A DNA stretch of 64,000 bases from Streptomyces sp. NRRL F-5727. GTDB lineage: Bacteria; Actinomycetota; Actinomycetes; Streptomycetales; Streptomycetaceae. The notes under the pieces are model-generated. The model made no database searches and was not told where the DNA came from. It saw nothing but the letters and a program-made list of their open reading frames with translations. The stretch lies in the NCBI RefSeq assembly GCF_000719555.1, contig NZ_JOGX01000019.1, positions 1 to 64,000 on the forward strand, in the 5' to 3' direction. Every line of letters starts with the position of its first letter. Position 1 is the stretch's first letter. Below, in pieces: positions 8,429 through 16,499 of this stretch. A program made the position numbers and the translations under genes.

Positions 8429-9196
8429 TCAGCCGCGAAAGCCACGCCCTTTGGCAGCGGCTCCTGCGGCGGCGCTCCCTTTGGCAGCGCCCCCTTTGCC
8501 AGCGGCTCCTTTGGCAGCGGCTCCTTTGGCCGGTGCTCCTTTGGGCGGCGTGATCCGTACCCGCGTCGTGTGCGGCGCCTGGTCGATGCCGGCCAGCTGG
8601 GCGGTGATGGTCGCGCGCAGCTCGTCGTCGTCCTCGAACCAGTGGTCGTGGAAGAGCGTGTAGCCGGTCCACATCAGGTTGGCGCAGACCCGGGCCGGCA
8701 CCCGGCCGGTCCGGGCGCCCATTCCGACCAGCGCCACGGAGCGGATGCTGCCCGGCGCCTTCCGGTTCTGCCGGTGGACGGCCTGGAAGGCCGCCGCGCA
8801 GGCCATGGCGACGTTGAGCGTGTCGCTCACGTTCTGCGACGAGGCGACCATGGTCGGCGTGGAGATCACGAAACGCGGCACGGTCGCCCCCGACGGGACG
8901 CAGACGGCGCTGCCGACCGGCATGCCGCCGGCGAACCGGTCGCGGATGGCCTGCTGCACGCGCAGCTGGATCCCGGCACCGAGGTGGCGCTTGATCGCCG
9001 CGTCGACGCCGCCGTCCATCCGCCCCGCCGCGTTCGTCGGCGTGACCCACGCGTCCACGTCCTCGTCGAGGATCGAACCCCGCCGGATCTCGATGCCGGG
9101 CACGTCGGCGAAGGCGGCGCGCCACGCCGCCACCACCCCCGCGCTGACATCGGTCAGTACCACCCGCAGTGCGGTGCCCGCATAGGCATGCGTCAT
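8429..9196 (-). CDS. Macrodomain protein with Lys/Ala/Gly-rich tail
   Basis: 255 residues. The first 180 fit a macrodomain: the ADP-ribose-binding loop appears as VTPTNAAGRMDGGVDAAI, and a later glycine loop as ALVGMGARTG. Macrodomains bind or hydrolyse ADP-ribose on protein or nucleic acid. The last 40 residues are a low-complexity tail of AKG/AAKG units, basic and like the H1-type tails of actinobacterial DNA-binding proteins. The gene is first in a two-gene unit with the UDG-ADP-ribosyltransferase fusion. The pair has the logic of a toxin with its antidote, or of a reversible modification system (inference, compare DarT-DarG). Confidence 0.87.
   Translation of the reverse strand: MTHAYAGTALRVVLTDVSAGVVAAWRAAFADVPGIEIRRGSILDEDVDAWVTPTNAAGRMDGGVDAAIKRHLGAGIQLRVQQAIRDRFAGGMPVGSAVCVPSGATVPRFVISTPTMVASSQNVSDTLNVAMACAAAFQAVHRQNRKAPGSIRSVALVGMGARTGRVPARVCANLMWTGYTLFHDHWFEDDDELRATITAQLAGIDQAPHTTRVRITPPKGAPAKGAAAKGAAGKGGAAKGSAAAGAAAKGRGFRG
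8447..8545. repeat. Tandem coding repeats for the AKG tail
   Basis: Imperfect repeats of about 15 bp built on GGCTCCTTTGGCAGC occur about six times at the 3' end of the macrodomain gene and encode the (A)AKG tail. They are prone to slippage, so tail length is expected to differ between strains. Confidence 0.65.
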
Positions 9197-9286
9197 CGAA
9201 GCCCCCTGTCGGAACGTCCTCCTGGAACACCTCCGAACCTACGGGGCACCACTGACAACGGCCCTCGGCCGCCGGCCGCCTGAGGC

Positions 9287-9955
9287 TCAGTCGGGCTTCC
9301 CGGCCATCACCACGACACCGGGCCCGGAGAACCGGTCGGCGGGGAGCCGGAGCTCGGCCACCGTGGTCAGTCCGGCCCGCTCGATCAGCTCCACGAACCC
9401 CTCGGGCCGCCACTTGTGCGTCGTCCACCGCACCGGCACGCCGCCGTACGCCTCGGTGCGGACCAGGTCCTCGTCGCCGACGTGCGTGGCGGTGAGGAGG
9501 AACCCGCCCGGCTTCAGCGCCCGCGCGAAGTGGGCGAGGACCTGGGGGAGGACGTCACGGGGCAGGTTGAAGAGCGACCACCAGCCGAGGACCCCGCCGA
9601 GGGTGGCCTCGCCGAGCGCGAGCTCGGTGGCGGAGGCGACCTCGAAGCGGCAGTCCGGGTACAGCCGGCGCGCGTTCCCGACCATCCGGGGCGAGAGGTC
9701 CACCCCGGAGACGTCGAGGCCGCGTTCCGCGAGGTAGCCGGTCACCGTGCCGGGTCCGCAGCCGACGTCGAGGACGGGCCCGAGGCCGCCCACGCTGTCG
9801 GCGAAGGCGTCGACCGACGCCTTCAGCCAGGGATGGACGCGGATGTCGCCCATGCCGGTGGTCCGCACCATCTCGGCGTAGGTGTCGGCCACCCGGTCGT
9901 AGGAGTCGCGCACGGCGTCGAGGTCGGCCGGGCGGTCGATGGGGTGTGAGCTCAT
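9287..9955 (-). CDS. Class I SAM-dependent methyltransferase
   Basis: 222 residues from ATG 9955. A Rossmann-fold methyltransferase with the glycine-rich SAM loop VLDVGCGPGTVTGYL near residue 60 and the acidic ligand in VSGVDLSPRM. The post-I motif region FEVASATEL and the WWSLFNLP block resemble ubiquinone/trehalose-lipid type small-molecule methyltransferases. The longer frame upstream to 10618 runs antisense to the roadblock gene and is not used. It stands alone, divergent from that gene, and its substrate cannot be inferred. Confidence 0.88.
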   Translation of the reverse strand: MSSHPIDRPADLDAVRDSYDRVADTYAEMVRTTGMGDIRVHPWLKASVDAFADSVGGLGPVLDVGCGPGTVTGYLAERGLDVSGVDLSPRMVGNARRLYPDCRFEVASATELALGEATLGGVLGWWSLFNLPRDVLPQVLAHFARALKPGGFLLTATHVGDEDLVRTEAYGGVPVRWTTHKWRPEGFVELIERAGLTTVAELRLPADRFSGPGVVVMAGKPD

Positions 9956-10180
9956 CGGCACACCATAGGACGGCGCACCGCCCCGGGGCCCGGCGGCTCC
10001 CGGCCGTGAGGAGTGCACCGCGGTGGCGCGCTGTCCTATGCCCGGGGCATCGTCTTCCGGCGAAAGCCCCTCATTCCCCGCCCACTTGGTGTCTAGTGGA
10101 GGACGTCCGCGATCACCGTCCGGACCGGCCGCGGACGCGCAGTCCTGCCCGGCCGTCGAGAACCGAGGGAGCACCGAGAG

Positions 10181-10555
10181 ATGGCGAGTGTGGAGACGTC
10201 TCTGAAAGAGGCGATGACCGCGATCGAGGGCAGTGTGGGGGCCGCGCTGGTCGACTACACCAGCGGCATGGCCCTGGGCACGTTGGGCGGGAGCAAGGAC
10301 CTCGACCTGACGGTCGCGGCGGCCGGCAACACCGACGTGATCCGGGCGAAGATCCGCACGATGGAGATGCTGGGGATCAACGAAGGCATCGAGGACGTGC
10401 TGATCACCCTGGACACCCAGTACCACCTGATCCGGCTGATCAAGGGCCGTGGCGGCAACGGCCTGTTCCTGTACATGGTCCTGGACAAGAGCCGGGCCAA
10501 CCTGGCCATGGCCAGGCACCAGCTCCGGCGCATCGAGGCGGATCTGGAGCTGTAG
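10181..10555 (+). CDS. Roadblock/LC7-domain protein
   Basis: 124 residues with the small alpha/beta fold of the Roadblock/LC7 family: helix ETSLKEAMTAIEGSVG, strand AALVDYTSGMALG, and later strands DVLITLDTQYHLIRLI and FLYMVLD. In Streptomyces such proteins often act with conservon (Cvn) sensor and GTPase modules, but no such partner is adjacent. The ATG follows GGAGCACCGAGAG. Likely a cytoplasmic regulator of a small GTPase or a signalling scaffold (family knowledge). Confidence 0.85.
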   Translation: MASVETSLKEAMTAIEGSVGAALVDYTSGMALGTLGGSKDLDLTVAAAGNTDVIRAKIRTMEMLGINEGIEDVLITLDTQYHLIRLIKGRGGNGLFLYMVLDKSRANLAMARHQLRRIEADLEL

Positions 10556-10588
10556 GTCCGCCTCCCGTCCCCCGGCTCCGCACGCCTT

Positions 10589-10612
10589 CGAGTTGAAGAA
10601 CTCTTCAACTCG
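10589..10612. promoter_or_regulatory. ArsR-type operator palindrome
   Basis: CGAGTTGAAGA, 2 nt, then its exact inverse complement: 11-bp arms carrying TTGAA/TTCAA, typical of ArsR-family operators. It lies 134 bp before the arsR-like ATG and just after the roadblock gene, so autoregulation of the arsR-thioredoxin unit is likely. Confidence 0.65.
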
Positions 10613-10745
10613 ACACATCCGAAAGTGATCAGTCGGAGGTGGGCGGGGCCGGGAGACGGGAGAATGACCGCCATCCGTGGATCAAGGATCCGGCACGTCG
10701 GACCGGAGTCGTCCGGGCAGCTCGATCCGGAGGGAGTGTCGTCGC

Positions 10746-11105
10746 ATGCAGGTGCCGCTGTACCAGGCCAAGGCGGAGTTCTTCCGCATGCTCGGGCACC
10801 CCGTCCGGATCCGCGTCCTGGAACTGCTCCAGCACGGCCCGCTCCCCGTCCGCGAACTCCTGAAGGACATCGAGGTGGAGCCGTCCAACCTCTCGCAGCA
10901 GCTCGCGGTGCTGCGCAGGTCGGGCATCGTGGTCTCCGTCCGGGAGGGCTCGACCGTCAGCTACGCCCTCGCCGGCGGCGACGTGGCGGACCTCCTGAAG
11001 GCCGCCCGCCGGATCCTCACCGAACTGCTGGTGGGCCAGAGCGAGCTCCTGGAGGAGCTGCGCCACGCCGACACCGGCGGCGTGGCGGTGCCGCGCGGGA
11101 GATGA
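10746..11105 (+). CDS. ArsR/SmtB-family transcriptional regulator
   Basis: 119 residues with a winged helix: KAEFFRMLGHPVRIRVLELL, then PVRELLKDI and recognition helix EPSNLSQQLAVLRRSGIV. There is no CxC metal motif in the recognition helix, so a classical alpha-3 arsenic site is absent. ATG 10746 was chosen because homology begins with QVPLYQAKAEFF; the frame is open further left without a convincing ribosome site. The thioredoxin-like gene follows after 37 bp, suggesting co-transcription and a redox or sulfur-related signal (inference). Confidence 0.88.
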   Translation: MQVPLYQAKAEFFRMLGHPVRIRVLELLQHGPLPVRELLKDIEVEPSNLSQQLAVLRRSGIVVSVREGSTVSYALAGGDVADLLKAARRILTELLVGQSELLEELRHADTGGVAVPRGR

Positions 11106-11142
11106 TGGGGCGGTACGACAGAACGCGAGGTCAGGAGCTTCC

Positions 11143-11481
11143 ATGGCGCGGCGGGTGCACCAGGCCCGTGAGGACGCGGAATTCGACTTCATCCTCCGGA
11201 TGAGCTCGGTCCCCGTCCTCGCCTACTTCGTCGGCACATGGCCGAAGGCGATCGAGCCGTGCCGGACGATGGACCCCGTCGTGGGTGCCGTCGCCGACGC
11301 GTACGCCGACCGCCTGACGGTGGTCCGCGCCGACATCACGCGCTGCCCGGAGGCGACCAGGCGCCACCAGGTCGCCGGAGCCCCGTCCTACGTCCTCCTG
11401 AAGGACGGGGAGGCGGTGGCGAGCGGTACGGGGGTCCTGACCGACGCCGGGATGCGGGACCTCCTGGACGACCACCTCTGA
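11143..11481 (+). CDS. Thioredoxin-fold protein with degenerate active site
   Basis: 112 residues with a thioredoxin-like order: VPVLAYFVGTWP strand and turn, LTVVRADITRCPE, then the cis-proline region VAGAPSYVLLKDGEAV. Where thioredoxins have WCGPC, this reads WPKAIEPCR: the N-terminal Cys is gone and only the later Cys remains. A classical dithiol exchange is therefore unlikely; a monothiol or binding role is possible. It is the second gene behind arsR. Confidence 0.75.
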   Translation: MARRVHQAREDAEFDFILRMSSVPVLAYFVGTWPKAIEPCRTMDPVVGAVADAYADRLTVVRADITRCPEATRRHQVAGAPSYVLLKDGEAVASGTGVLTDAGMRDLLDDHL

Positions 11482-11566
11482 CCGGACCCGCCGCCGTCCT
11501 CGGCGCCCCTTCCGCGTCGTCCTCCACGCGGCGCCCGCCCCGCCCGCGCGGGGACGGTGCACGCGC

Positions 11567-12031
11567 CTACCGCCGGGGCGCGGCGGGCCGGGGTTCCGGC
11601 GGGTAGGGCACCGCCGCCGCGGAGGGGTCGTCGGCCGCGGTCGGCATGCCGACGCCCCGGTAGAAGACGGACTCGTAGGCGATCGCGGGGTCCACGACGA
11701 GCGCGGGCCCGTACTCGCCGGAGAGGGGGTGGAGTCGTCGTTCGAGCGCGTAGCGCGCGACGATGACCTCCTCGCTCGGGTCGGCGTACTCGACGGTCCT
11801 GAAGCCCTCCCGGCCGGACTCCCCGCCGACCTCCCAGAAGCAGCGGAGCCGCAGCACCCCGGCGGACGGGGTGGACCAGCGGAAGCGCGAGACGGACAGC
11901 TGTCCGCTGACGCTGTCCAGCGTGCTCCAGCCCCAGCCGTCGGGCAGGAAGTCGATGTCGGTCGACTCCATCACGTTGACGACGGCGCCGAACCAGCTGC
12001 CGGCGAGTCGTCTGTCCAGATACATCACCAT
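11567..12031 (-). CDS. Hypothetical protein, about 154 residues
   Basis: Beta-rich soluble protein beginning MVMYLDRRLAGSWFG, rich in aromatics and with a proline-rich C-terminus. No signal peptide or membrane segment. Several ATG/GTG codons at 12025-12031 compete as starts. I do not recognise a domain. It lies divergent from the phospholipase C gene, with 214 bp between them holding both promoters. Confidence 0.6.
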   Translation of the reverse strand: MVMYLDRRLAGSWFGAVVNVMESTDIDFLPDGWGWSTLDSVSGQLSVSRFRWSTPSAGVLRLRCFWEVGGESGREGFRTVEYADPSEEVIVARYALERRLHPLSGEYGPALVVDPAIAYESVFYRGVGMPTAADDPSAAAVPYPPEPRPAAPRR

Positions 12032-12245
12032 CCCATCGTCCCCGACGTCCCCGGGCCACCCGACACCCGGGCCCCGGTCAGCTCCGGTTCCCGCGCCGCG
12101 GGGGATTTCGCCGGGCGTACAGCGGGAAGTCACGGGACGGTCGCGGGCCGGTGGCTCTCGGGCGCTCTTCTTGGGGCGCTCGCACGCCGGTTCTCCGGCC
12201 GCCGTTCCGTTTCCGTCCGCTCGACTACCGGAGGACTACTCCCCC

Positions 12246-14300
12246 ATGGCCGACCTCGATCGCCGCCGGTTCCTTCAGCTCGCCGGTGGCGCCGTCGCCT
12301 TCAGCGCGCTGTCCGAGTCCATCGCCCGCGCCGCCTCCATCCCCGCGCAGGGGTCCACCGGCACGCTCCAGGACGTCGAGCACATCGTCGTCCTCATGCA
12401 GGAGAACCGTTCCTTCGACCACTACTTCGGGGCGATGAAGGGCGTCCGCGGCTTCGGCGACCCGCGTCCGGTCACCCTGCCCAGCGGGAAGTCCGTGTGG
12501 AACCAGGCCGACGGCTCGAAGGTGACGCTGCCCTTCCGGCCGGAGAGCGCGCAGCTCGGCATGGAGTTCCTCCAGGGGCTCAACCACGACTGGGCGGGCG
12601 GCCAGAAGGCGTTCAACCAGGGCCGCTACGACCAGTGGATACCCGCCAAGACCAAGGCGACGATGGCGTACCTGACCCGGGACGACATCCCCTTCCACTA
12701 CGCGCTCGCCGACGCGTTCACGGTCTGCGACGCCTACCACTGCTCGTTCATCGGCTCGACCGACCCGAACCGCTACTACCTGTGGTCGGGCCACACCGGC
12801 AACGACGGCACGGGCGGCGGGCCGGTCCTCAACAACGCCGAGGCCGGCTACGGCTGGAAGACGTACCCCGAGCGCCTGGAGGCGGCCGGGATCTCCTGGC
12901 GGGTCTACCAGGACATCGGCGACGGGCTGAACGCGGCCGGTTCGTGGGGCTGGATCAACGACGCCTACCGCGGCAACTACGGCGACAACTCGCTGCTGTA
13001 CTTCAACACCTACCGCAACGCCCAGCCCGGCGACCCCCTCTACGAGAAGGCCCGCACCGGCACGAACGCCAAGGCGGGCGAGGGGTTCTTCGACCGGCTC
13101 CGCGCCGACGTGCAGGGCGGCCGGCTGCCGCAGGTCTCCTGGATCGCGGCGCCCGAGGCGTTCTCCGAGCACTCCAACTGGCCGTCCAACTACGGCGCCT
13201 GGTACATCGCGCAGGTCCTGGACGCGCTGACGTCCAACCCCGACGTGTGGGCCCGTACGGCGCTGTTCATCACGTACGACGAGAACGACGGCTTCTTCGA
13301 CCACGTCGTCCCGCCGTACGTGCCGGCCTCGGCCGCGCAGGGCCTGTCGACGGTCCCGACCGCCCTGGACCACTTCCCGGGGAAGACCGGGTACGTCGCC
13401 GGACCGTACGGCCTCGGGCCCCGCGTCCCCATGATCGTCGTGTCCCCGTGGTCCACCGGCGGCTACACCTGCTCCGAGACCTTCGACCACACCTCGGTGA
13501 TCCGTTTCATCGAGCGCCGCTTCGGCGTCCAGGAGCCGCAGATCTCGCCCTGGCGGCGGGCCGTCTGCGGCGACCTGACCTCGGCCTTCGACTTCACCCG
13601 CGCCCAGCCGCAGCCGGTCGCGCTGCCGCCGACGGCCGGCTACTACCCGCCCGACCGCGACCGCCACCCCGACTTCCCGGCCACCGCGCCGGCCGTCGGC
13701 TCGATGCCCCGCCAGGAGCCCGGGTCCAAGCCCACCCGCCCGCTGAAGTACGCCCCGTACGTGGACGGCACCGCCGACACCACCGCCGGCACCTTCCGGC
13801 TCGCCTTCAGCGGCGGACCGTCCGCCGGCGCCCAGTTCTACGTGACGTCGGCGAACCGCACCGACGCCCCCTGGACGTACACGGCGGCGGCCGGGACGTC
13901 GATCGCGGACACCTGGAACACCAAGTACTCCAAGGGCACCACCGACCTCACCGTGCACGGCCCGAACGGCTTCCTGCGCCGCTTCCGCTCCCCCGGCAAG
14001 ACCGCCGTCCCCGAGGTCACCGCCCGCCACAACGCCACCACCGGGAACCTGGACCTGACCTTCACCAACGCCGGCCCGACGACGACGGTGACCCTCACCC
14101 ACGCCTACGGAGGCGCCCCCCAGACGCTGACGGTGGCCCGCGGCGCGACCGTCACCCACTCGGTGCCGCTCACGGCGTCCGGCCGGTGGTACGACGTCAC
14201 CGTCACCTCCGCCGCGCACACCGACTTCGTGCGCCGCCTGGCCGGACACGTGGAGACGGGCGCGGAGGGAGTGACGGACCCCGGGATCCTGACGTACTGA
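12246..14300 (+). CDS. Tat-exported phosphocholine-type phospholipase C
   Basis: 684 residues, the usual size of phosphoesterase-family phospholipases C. The N-terminus is a twin-arginine signal (DRRRFLQLAGGAVAF, cleavage likely after SIARAAS). The catalytic core starts with HIVVLMQENRSFDHYFG, the hallmark metal/Thr-like nucleophile region of this family, and includes TYDENDGFFDHV and a VSPWSTGGY block. Two C-terminal beta-sandwich repeats (DUF756 type, about 500-680) follow. It hydrolyses the head group of phosphatidylcholine or sphingomyelin outside the cell, supplying phosphate or choline. It is monocistronic; a hairpin follows the stop. Confidence 0.93.
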   Translation: MADLDRRRFLQLAGGAVAFSALSESIARAASIPAQGSTGTLQDVEHIVVLMQENRSFDHYFGAMKGVRGFGDPRPVTLPSGKSVWNQADGSKVTLPFRPESAQLGMEFLQGLNHDWAGGQKAFNQGRYDQWIPAKTKATMAYLTRDDIPFHYALADAFTVCDAYHCSFIGSTDPNRYYLWSGHTGNDGTGGGPVLNNAEAGYGWKTYPERLEAAGISWRVYQDIGDGLNAAGSWGWINDAYRGNYGDNSLLYFNTYRNAQPGDPLYEKARTGTNAKAGEGFFDRLRADVQGGRLPQVSWIAAPEAFSEHSNWPSNYGAWYIAQVLDALTSNPDVWARTALFITYDENDGFFDHVVPPYVPASAAQGLSTVPTALDHFPGKTGYVAGPYGLGPRVPMIVVSPWSTGGYTCSETFDHTSVIRFIERRFGVQEPQISPWRRAVCGDLTSAFDFTRAQPQPVALPPTAGYYPPDRDRHPDFPATAPAVGSMPRQEPGSKPTRPLKYAPYVDGTADTTAGTFRLAFSGGPSAGAQFYVTSANRTDAPWTYTAAAGTSIADTWNTKYSKGTTDLTVHGPNGFLRRFRSPGKTAVPEVTARHNATTGNLDLTFTNAGPTTTVTLTHAYGGAPQTLTVARGATVTHSVPLTASGRWYDVTVTSAAHTDFVRRLAGHVETGAEGVTDPGILTY

Positions 14301-14325
14301 CGCACAGGCCCGACGCCGGTCACGG

Positions 14326-14368
14326 CCGGCGCCATGGCGACGTCACGGCGACGACGTCATGGCGCCGG
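14326..14368. terminator. Shared hairpin between convergent genes
   Basis: CCGGCGCCATG and its exact inverse complement are separated by 21 nt. The left arm lies in the gap after the phospholipase gene, the right arm in the last codons of the convergent GlxA gene. A bidirectional terminator is likely. Confidence 0.55.
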
Positions 14369-15326
14369 TGCGGGTGCGGAAGGTGCGGCGGTAGCTGTCC
14401 GGCGGGACTCCCAGGGTCCGGTTGAAGTGCCTGCGCAGGGTCGTGGCGGTGCCCATGCCGGTGGCCGTGGCGATGGCGTCGACGCTGTCGTCGGTGCGCT
14501 CCAGCAGTTCCTGGGCCCGGCGGATCCGCTGGGCGAGCAGCCACTGCAGCGGGGTGGTGCCGGTGGCCGCGCGGAAGCGGCGGGTCAGGTGGCGTGAGCT
14601 CATCCCGGCCCGCCGGGCCAGGTCCTCCACGGTCAGCGGCCGGTCGAGGCGCTCGACGACCCAGGGGAACAGGGCGGTGAGCGGGTGGTCGTCCTGGGCC
14701 GGCACCGGGGCGGTGACGAACTGGGCCTGTCCGCCGGACCGGTGCGGGGGCACGACGAGCCTGCGGGCGACGGTGTTGGCGATCGCCGAGCCGTGGTCGA
14801 GGCGTACCAGGTGCAGACAGAGGTCGAGCGCCGCGGCCTTGCCGGCGGAGGTGAGGACGCTGCCGCCGTCCACGTAGAGGACGTCCGGGTCGACCTCCAC
14901 CTCGGGGTGGCGGGCGGCCAGGACGTCGGTGTGGGCCCAGTGGGTGGTGGCGCGGCGGCCGTCGAGGAGTCCGGCGGCGGCGAGCACGAAGGCGCCGGTG
15001 CAGAGGGAGACGACGCGGGCGCCCGCCGCGTGGGCCGCGCGCACGGCGTCGACGAGTTCCGCGGGCGGGGCGACGTCGATGTCGGCCCAGCCGGGGACGA
15101 TGACGGTGTCGGCGTCCCGGAGCCGGTCGAGTCCGTGGTCGGGCTCCAGGCGGAACGGGCCGAAGGGGACGGGCTCGGGTCCGCAGACGGCGAGGTCGTA
15201 CCAGGGGACGGTCACGGCGTCCGGTGCGGAGGCGAACACCTCGTGGGCGATGGCCAGTTCGAAGTGGAGCATCCCGTCGGTGACGGCCAGCGCGACAGAG
15301 GTCATGTCCGGAAGTGTACGGGGCAT
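14343..15326 (-). CDS. GlxA-type regulator (DJ-1/PfpI domain plus AraC HTH)
   Basis: About 327 residues from ATG 15326 (ATG 15305 is an alternative). The N-terminal half is a DJ-1/PfpI-like domain with the nucleophile-elbow region VVSLCTGAFVLAAAGLL. The C-terminal 100 residues hold two AraC helix-turn-helix motifs (TVEDLARRAGMSSRHLTRRF and the DSVDAIATATGMG region). Such proteins sense small molecules or nitrogen compounds. It is divergent from the saccharopine-dehydrogenase-like gene, 96 bp away, a likely target. Confidence 0.9.
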   Translation of the reverse strand: MPRTLPDMTSVALAVTDGMLHFELAIAHEVFASAPDAVTVPWYDLAVCGPEPVPFGPFRLEPDHGLDRLRDADTVIVPGWADIDVAPPAELVDAVRAAHAAGARVVSLCTGAFVLAAAGLLDGRRATTHWAHTDVLAARHPEVEVDPDVLYVDGGSVLTSAGKAAALDLCLHLVRLDHGSAIANTVARRLVVPPHRSGGQAQFVTAPVPAQDDHPLTALFPWVVERLDRPLTVEDLARRAGMSSRHLTRRFRAATGTTPLQWLLAQRIRRAQELLERTDDSVDAIATATGMGTATTLRRHFNRTLGVPPDSYRRTFRTRTGAMTSSP

Positions 15327-15422
15327 GTCGTTTCCGACACTCACCGTTGCGCATTCAACCATTCCAGGATGGTCACACGAGCCGCAGTCGACCGGACGCG
15401 GCACAGCACGGGGAGTGACCTC

Positions 15423-16484
15423 ATGGCGGCAGGACAGACGGTGACGGTGTACGGCGCGTACGGACACACGGGCCGGTTCGTGGTGGCGCACCTGCGGGAG
15501 CGCGGGTTCGTCCCGGTCCTGGCGGGGCGGGACGACCGCAAGCTGCGCGCGCTGGCGGAGCGGTACCCCGGGCTCGACGTCCGCCCCGCGGCGGTCGGCG
15601 ATCCGGCGGCGCTCGACCGGGCGCTGGCCGGCGCCGACGCCGTCGTCAACTGCGCGGGGCCGTTCGCCACGACGGCCGGCCCGCTGATCGAGGCCGCGCT
15701 GCGGGCCGGGATCCCGTACGTCGACGTGGCGGCCGAGATCGAGGCCAACGCCGACACCTTCGCCCGGTACGCCGACCGCGCGCGGGCCGCGGGCACGGTG
15801 GTCCTCCCGGCGATGGCGTTCTACGGCGGCCTCGGCGACCTGCTGGCCACCGCCGCGATGGGCGACTGGACGGCGGCGGACGAGGCGCACGTCGCGTACG
15901 GGCTGAGCGGCTGGGAGCCCACGGAGGGGACCCGCCTCGCCGGGAAGGTGTCGGCGGAGCGGCGCGGCGGCCGGCGGGTCCGCTTCACGGACGGGCGCCT
16001 GGAGTACCACACCGACGAACTGCCCACGCTGACCTGGTCGTTCCCCGCCCCGATGGGACCGCGGCCGGTCGTGGGCGAGTTCACGATGGCCGACGTCGTG
16101 ACCATCCCGAGCCATCTCTCCGTCCCCACCGTGACCACCTACATGTCGACCGAGGCGGCCGGCGGCGTCACGGGCGCGGACACGCCGACCCCGACGGCGG
16201 TCGACGAGCGCGGCCGGTCCGCGCAGACCTTCCTCGTCGACGTCGTCGTACGCTCCGGCGGCGCCGAACGGCGGGCCACGGCCACCGGCCAGGACATCTA
16301 CGCCGTCACGGCGCCGCTCGCGGTCGAGGCGGTGCACCGCATCCTCACCGGCCGGACCCGTACGACCGGCGTGGCCTCCGCCGGCGAGCTGTTCGACGCG
16401 GCCGGCTTCCTCCGCTCCCTCGCCGCCTCCGCCCACCTCACCTGGGAGACGAGCGGGACGACGGGGCCGTCGGCGACGGCGTAG
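15423..16484 (+). CDS. Saccharopine dehydrogenase-like / trans-acting enoyl reductase family protein
   Basis: 353 residues with an N-terminal Rossmann fold (VTVYGAYGHTGRFVVAHL) and the VVNCAGPF loop typical of the saccharopine-dehydrogenase-like group. A conserved pocket follows (YVDVAAEIEAN, then VLPAMAFYGGLGD). NAD(P)H-dependent reduction is expected; the substrate is unknown. The ATG follows GGGGAGTGACCTC. Divergent regulator to the left, convergent MerR-HEAT gene to the right with only 15 bp between stops. Confidence 0.85.
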   Translation: MAAGQTVTVYGAYGHTGRFVVAHLRERGFVPVLAGRDDRKLRALAERYPGLDVRPAAVGDPAALDRALAGADAVVNCAGPFATTAGPLIEAALRAGIPYVDVAAEIEANADTFARYADRARAAGTVVLPAMAFYGGLGDLLATAAMGDWTAADEAHVAYGLSGWEPTEGTRLAGKVSAERRGGRRVRFTDGRLEYHTDELPTLTWSFPAPMGPRPVVGEFTMADVVTIPSHLSVPTVTTYMSTEAAGGVTGADTPTPTAVDERGRSAQTFLVDVVVRSGGAERRATATGQDIYAVTAPLAVEAVHRILTGRTRTTGVASAGELFDAAGFLRSLAASAHLTWETSGTTGPSATA

Positions 16485-16499
16485 CGGGACGGCGCGGCG

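Noticed and set aside
14685..15423. Extension of the saccharopine-dehydrogenase-like frame to the left
   Set aside because: The added part runs antisense through the GlxA regulator and has no family similarity.
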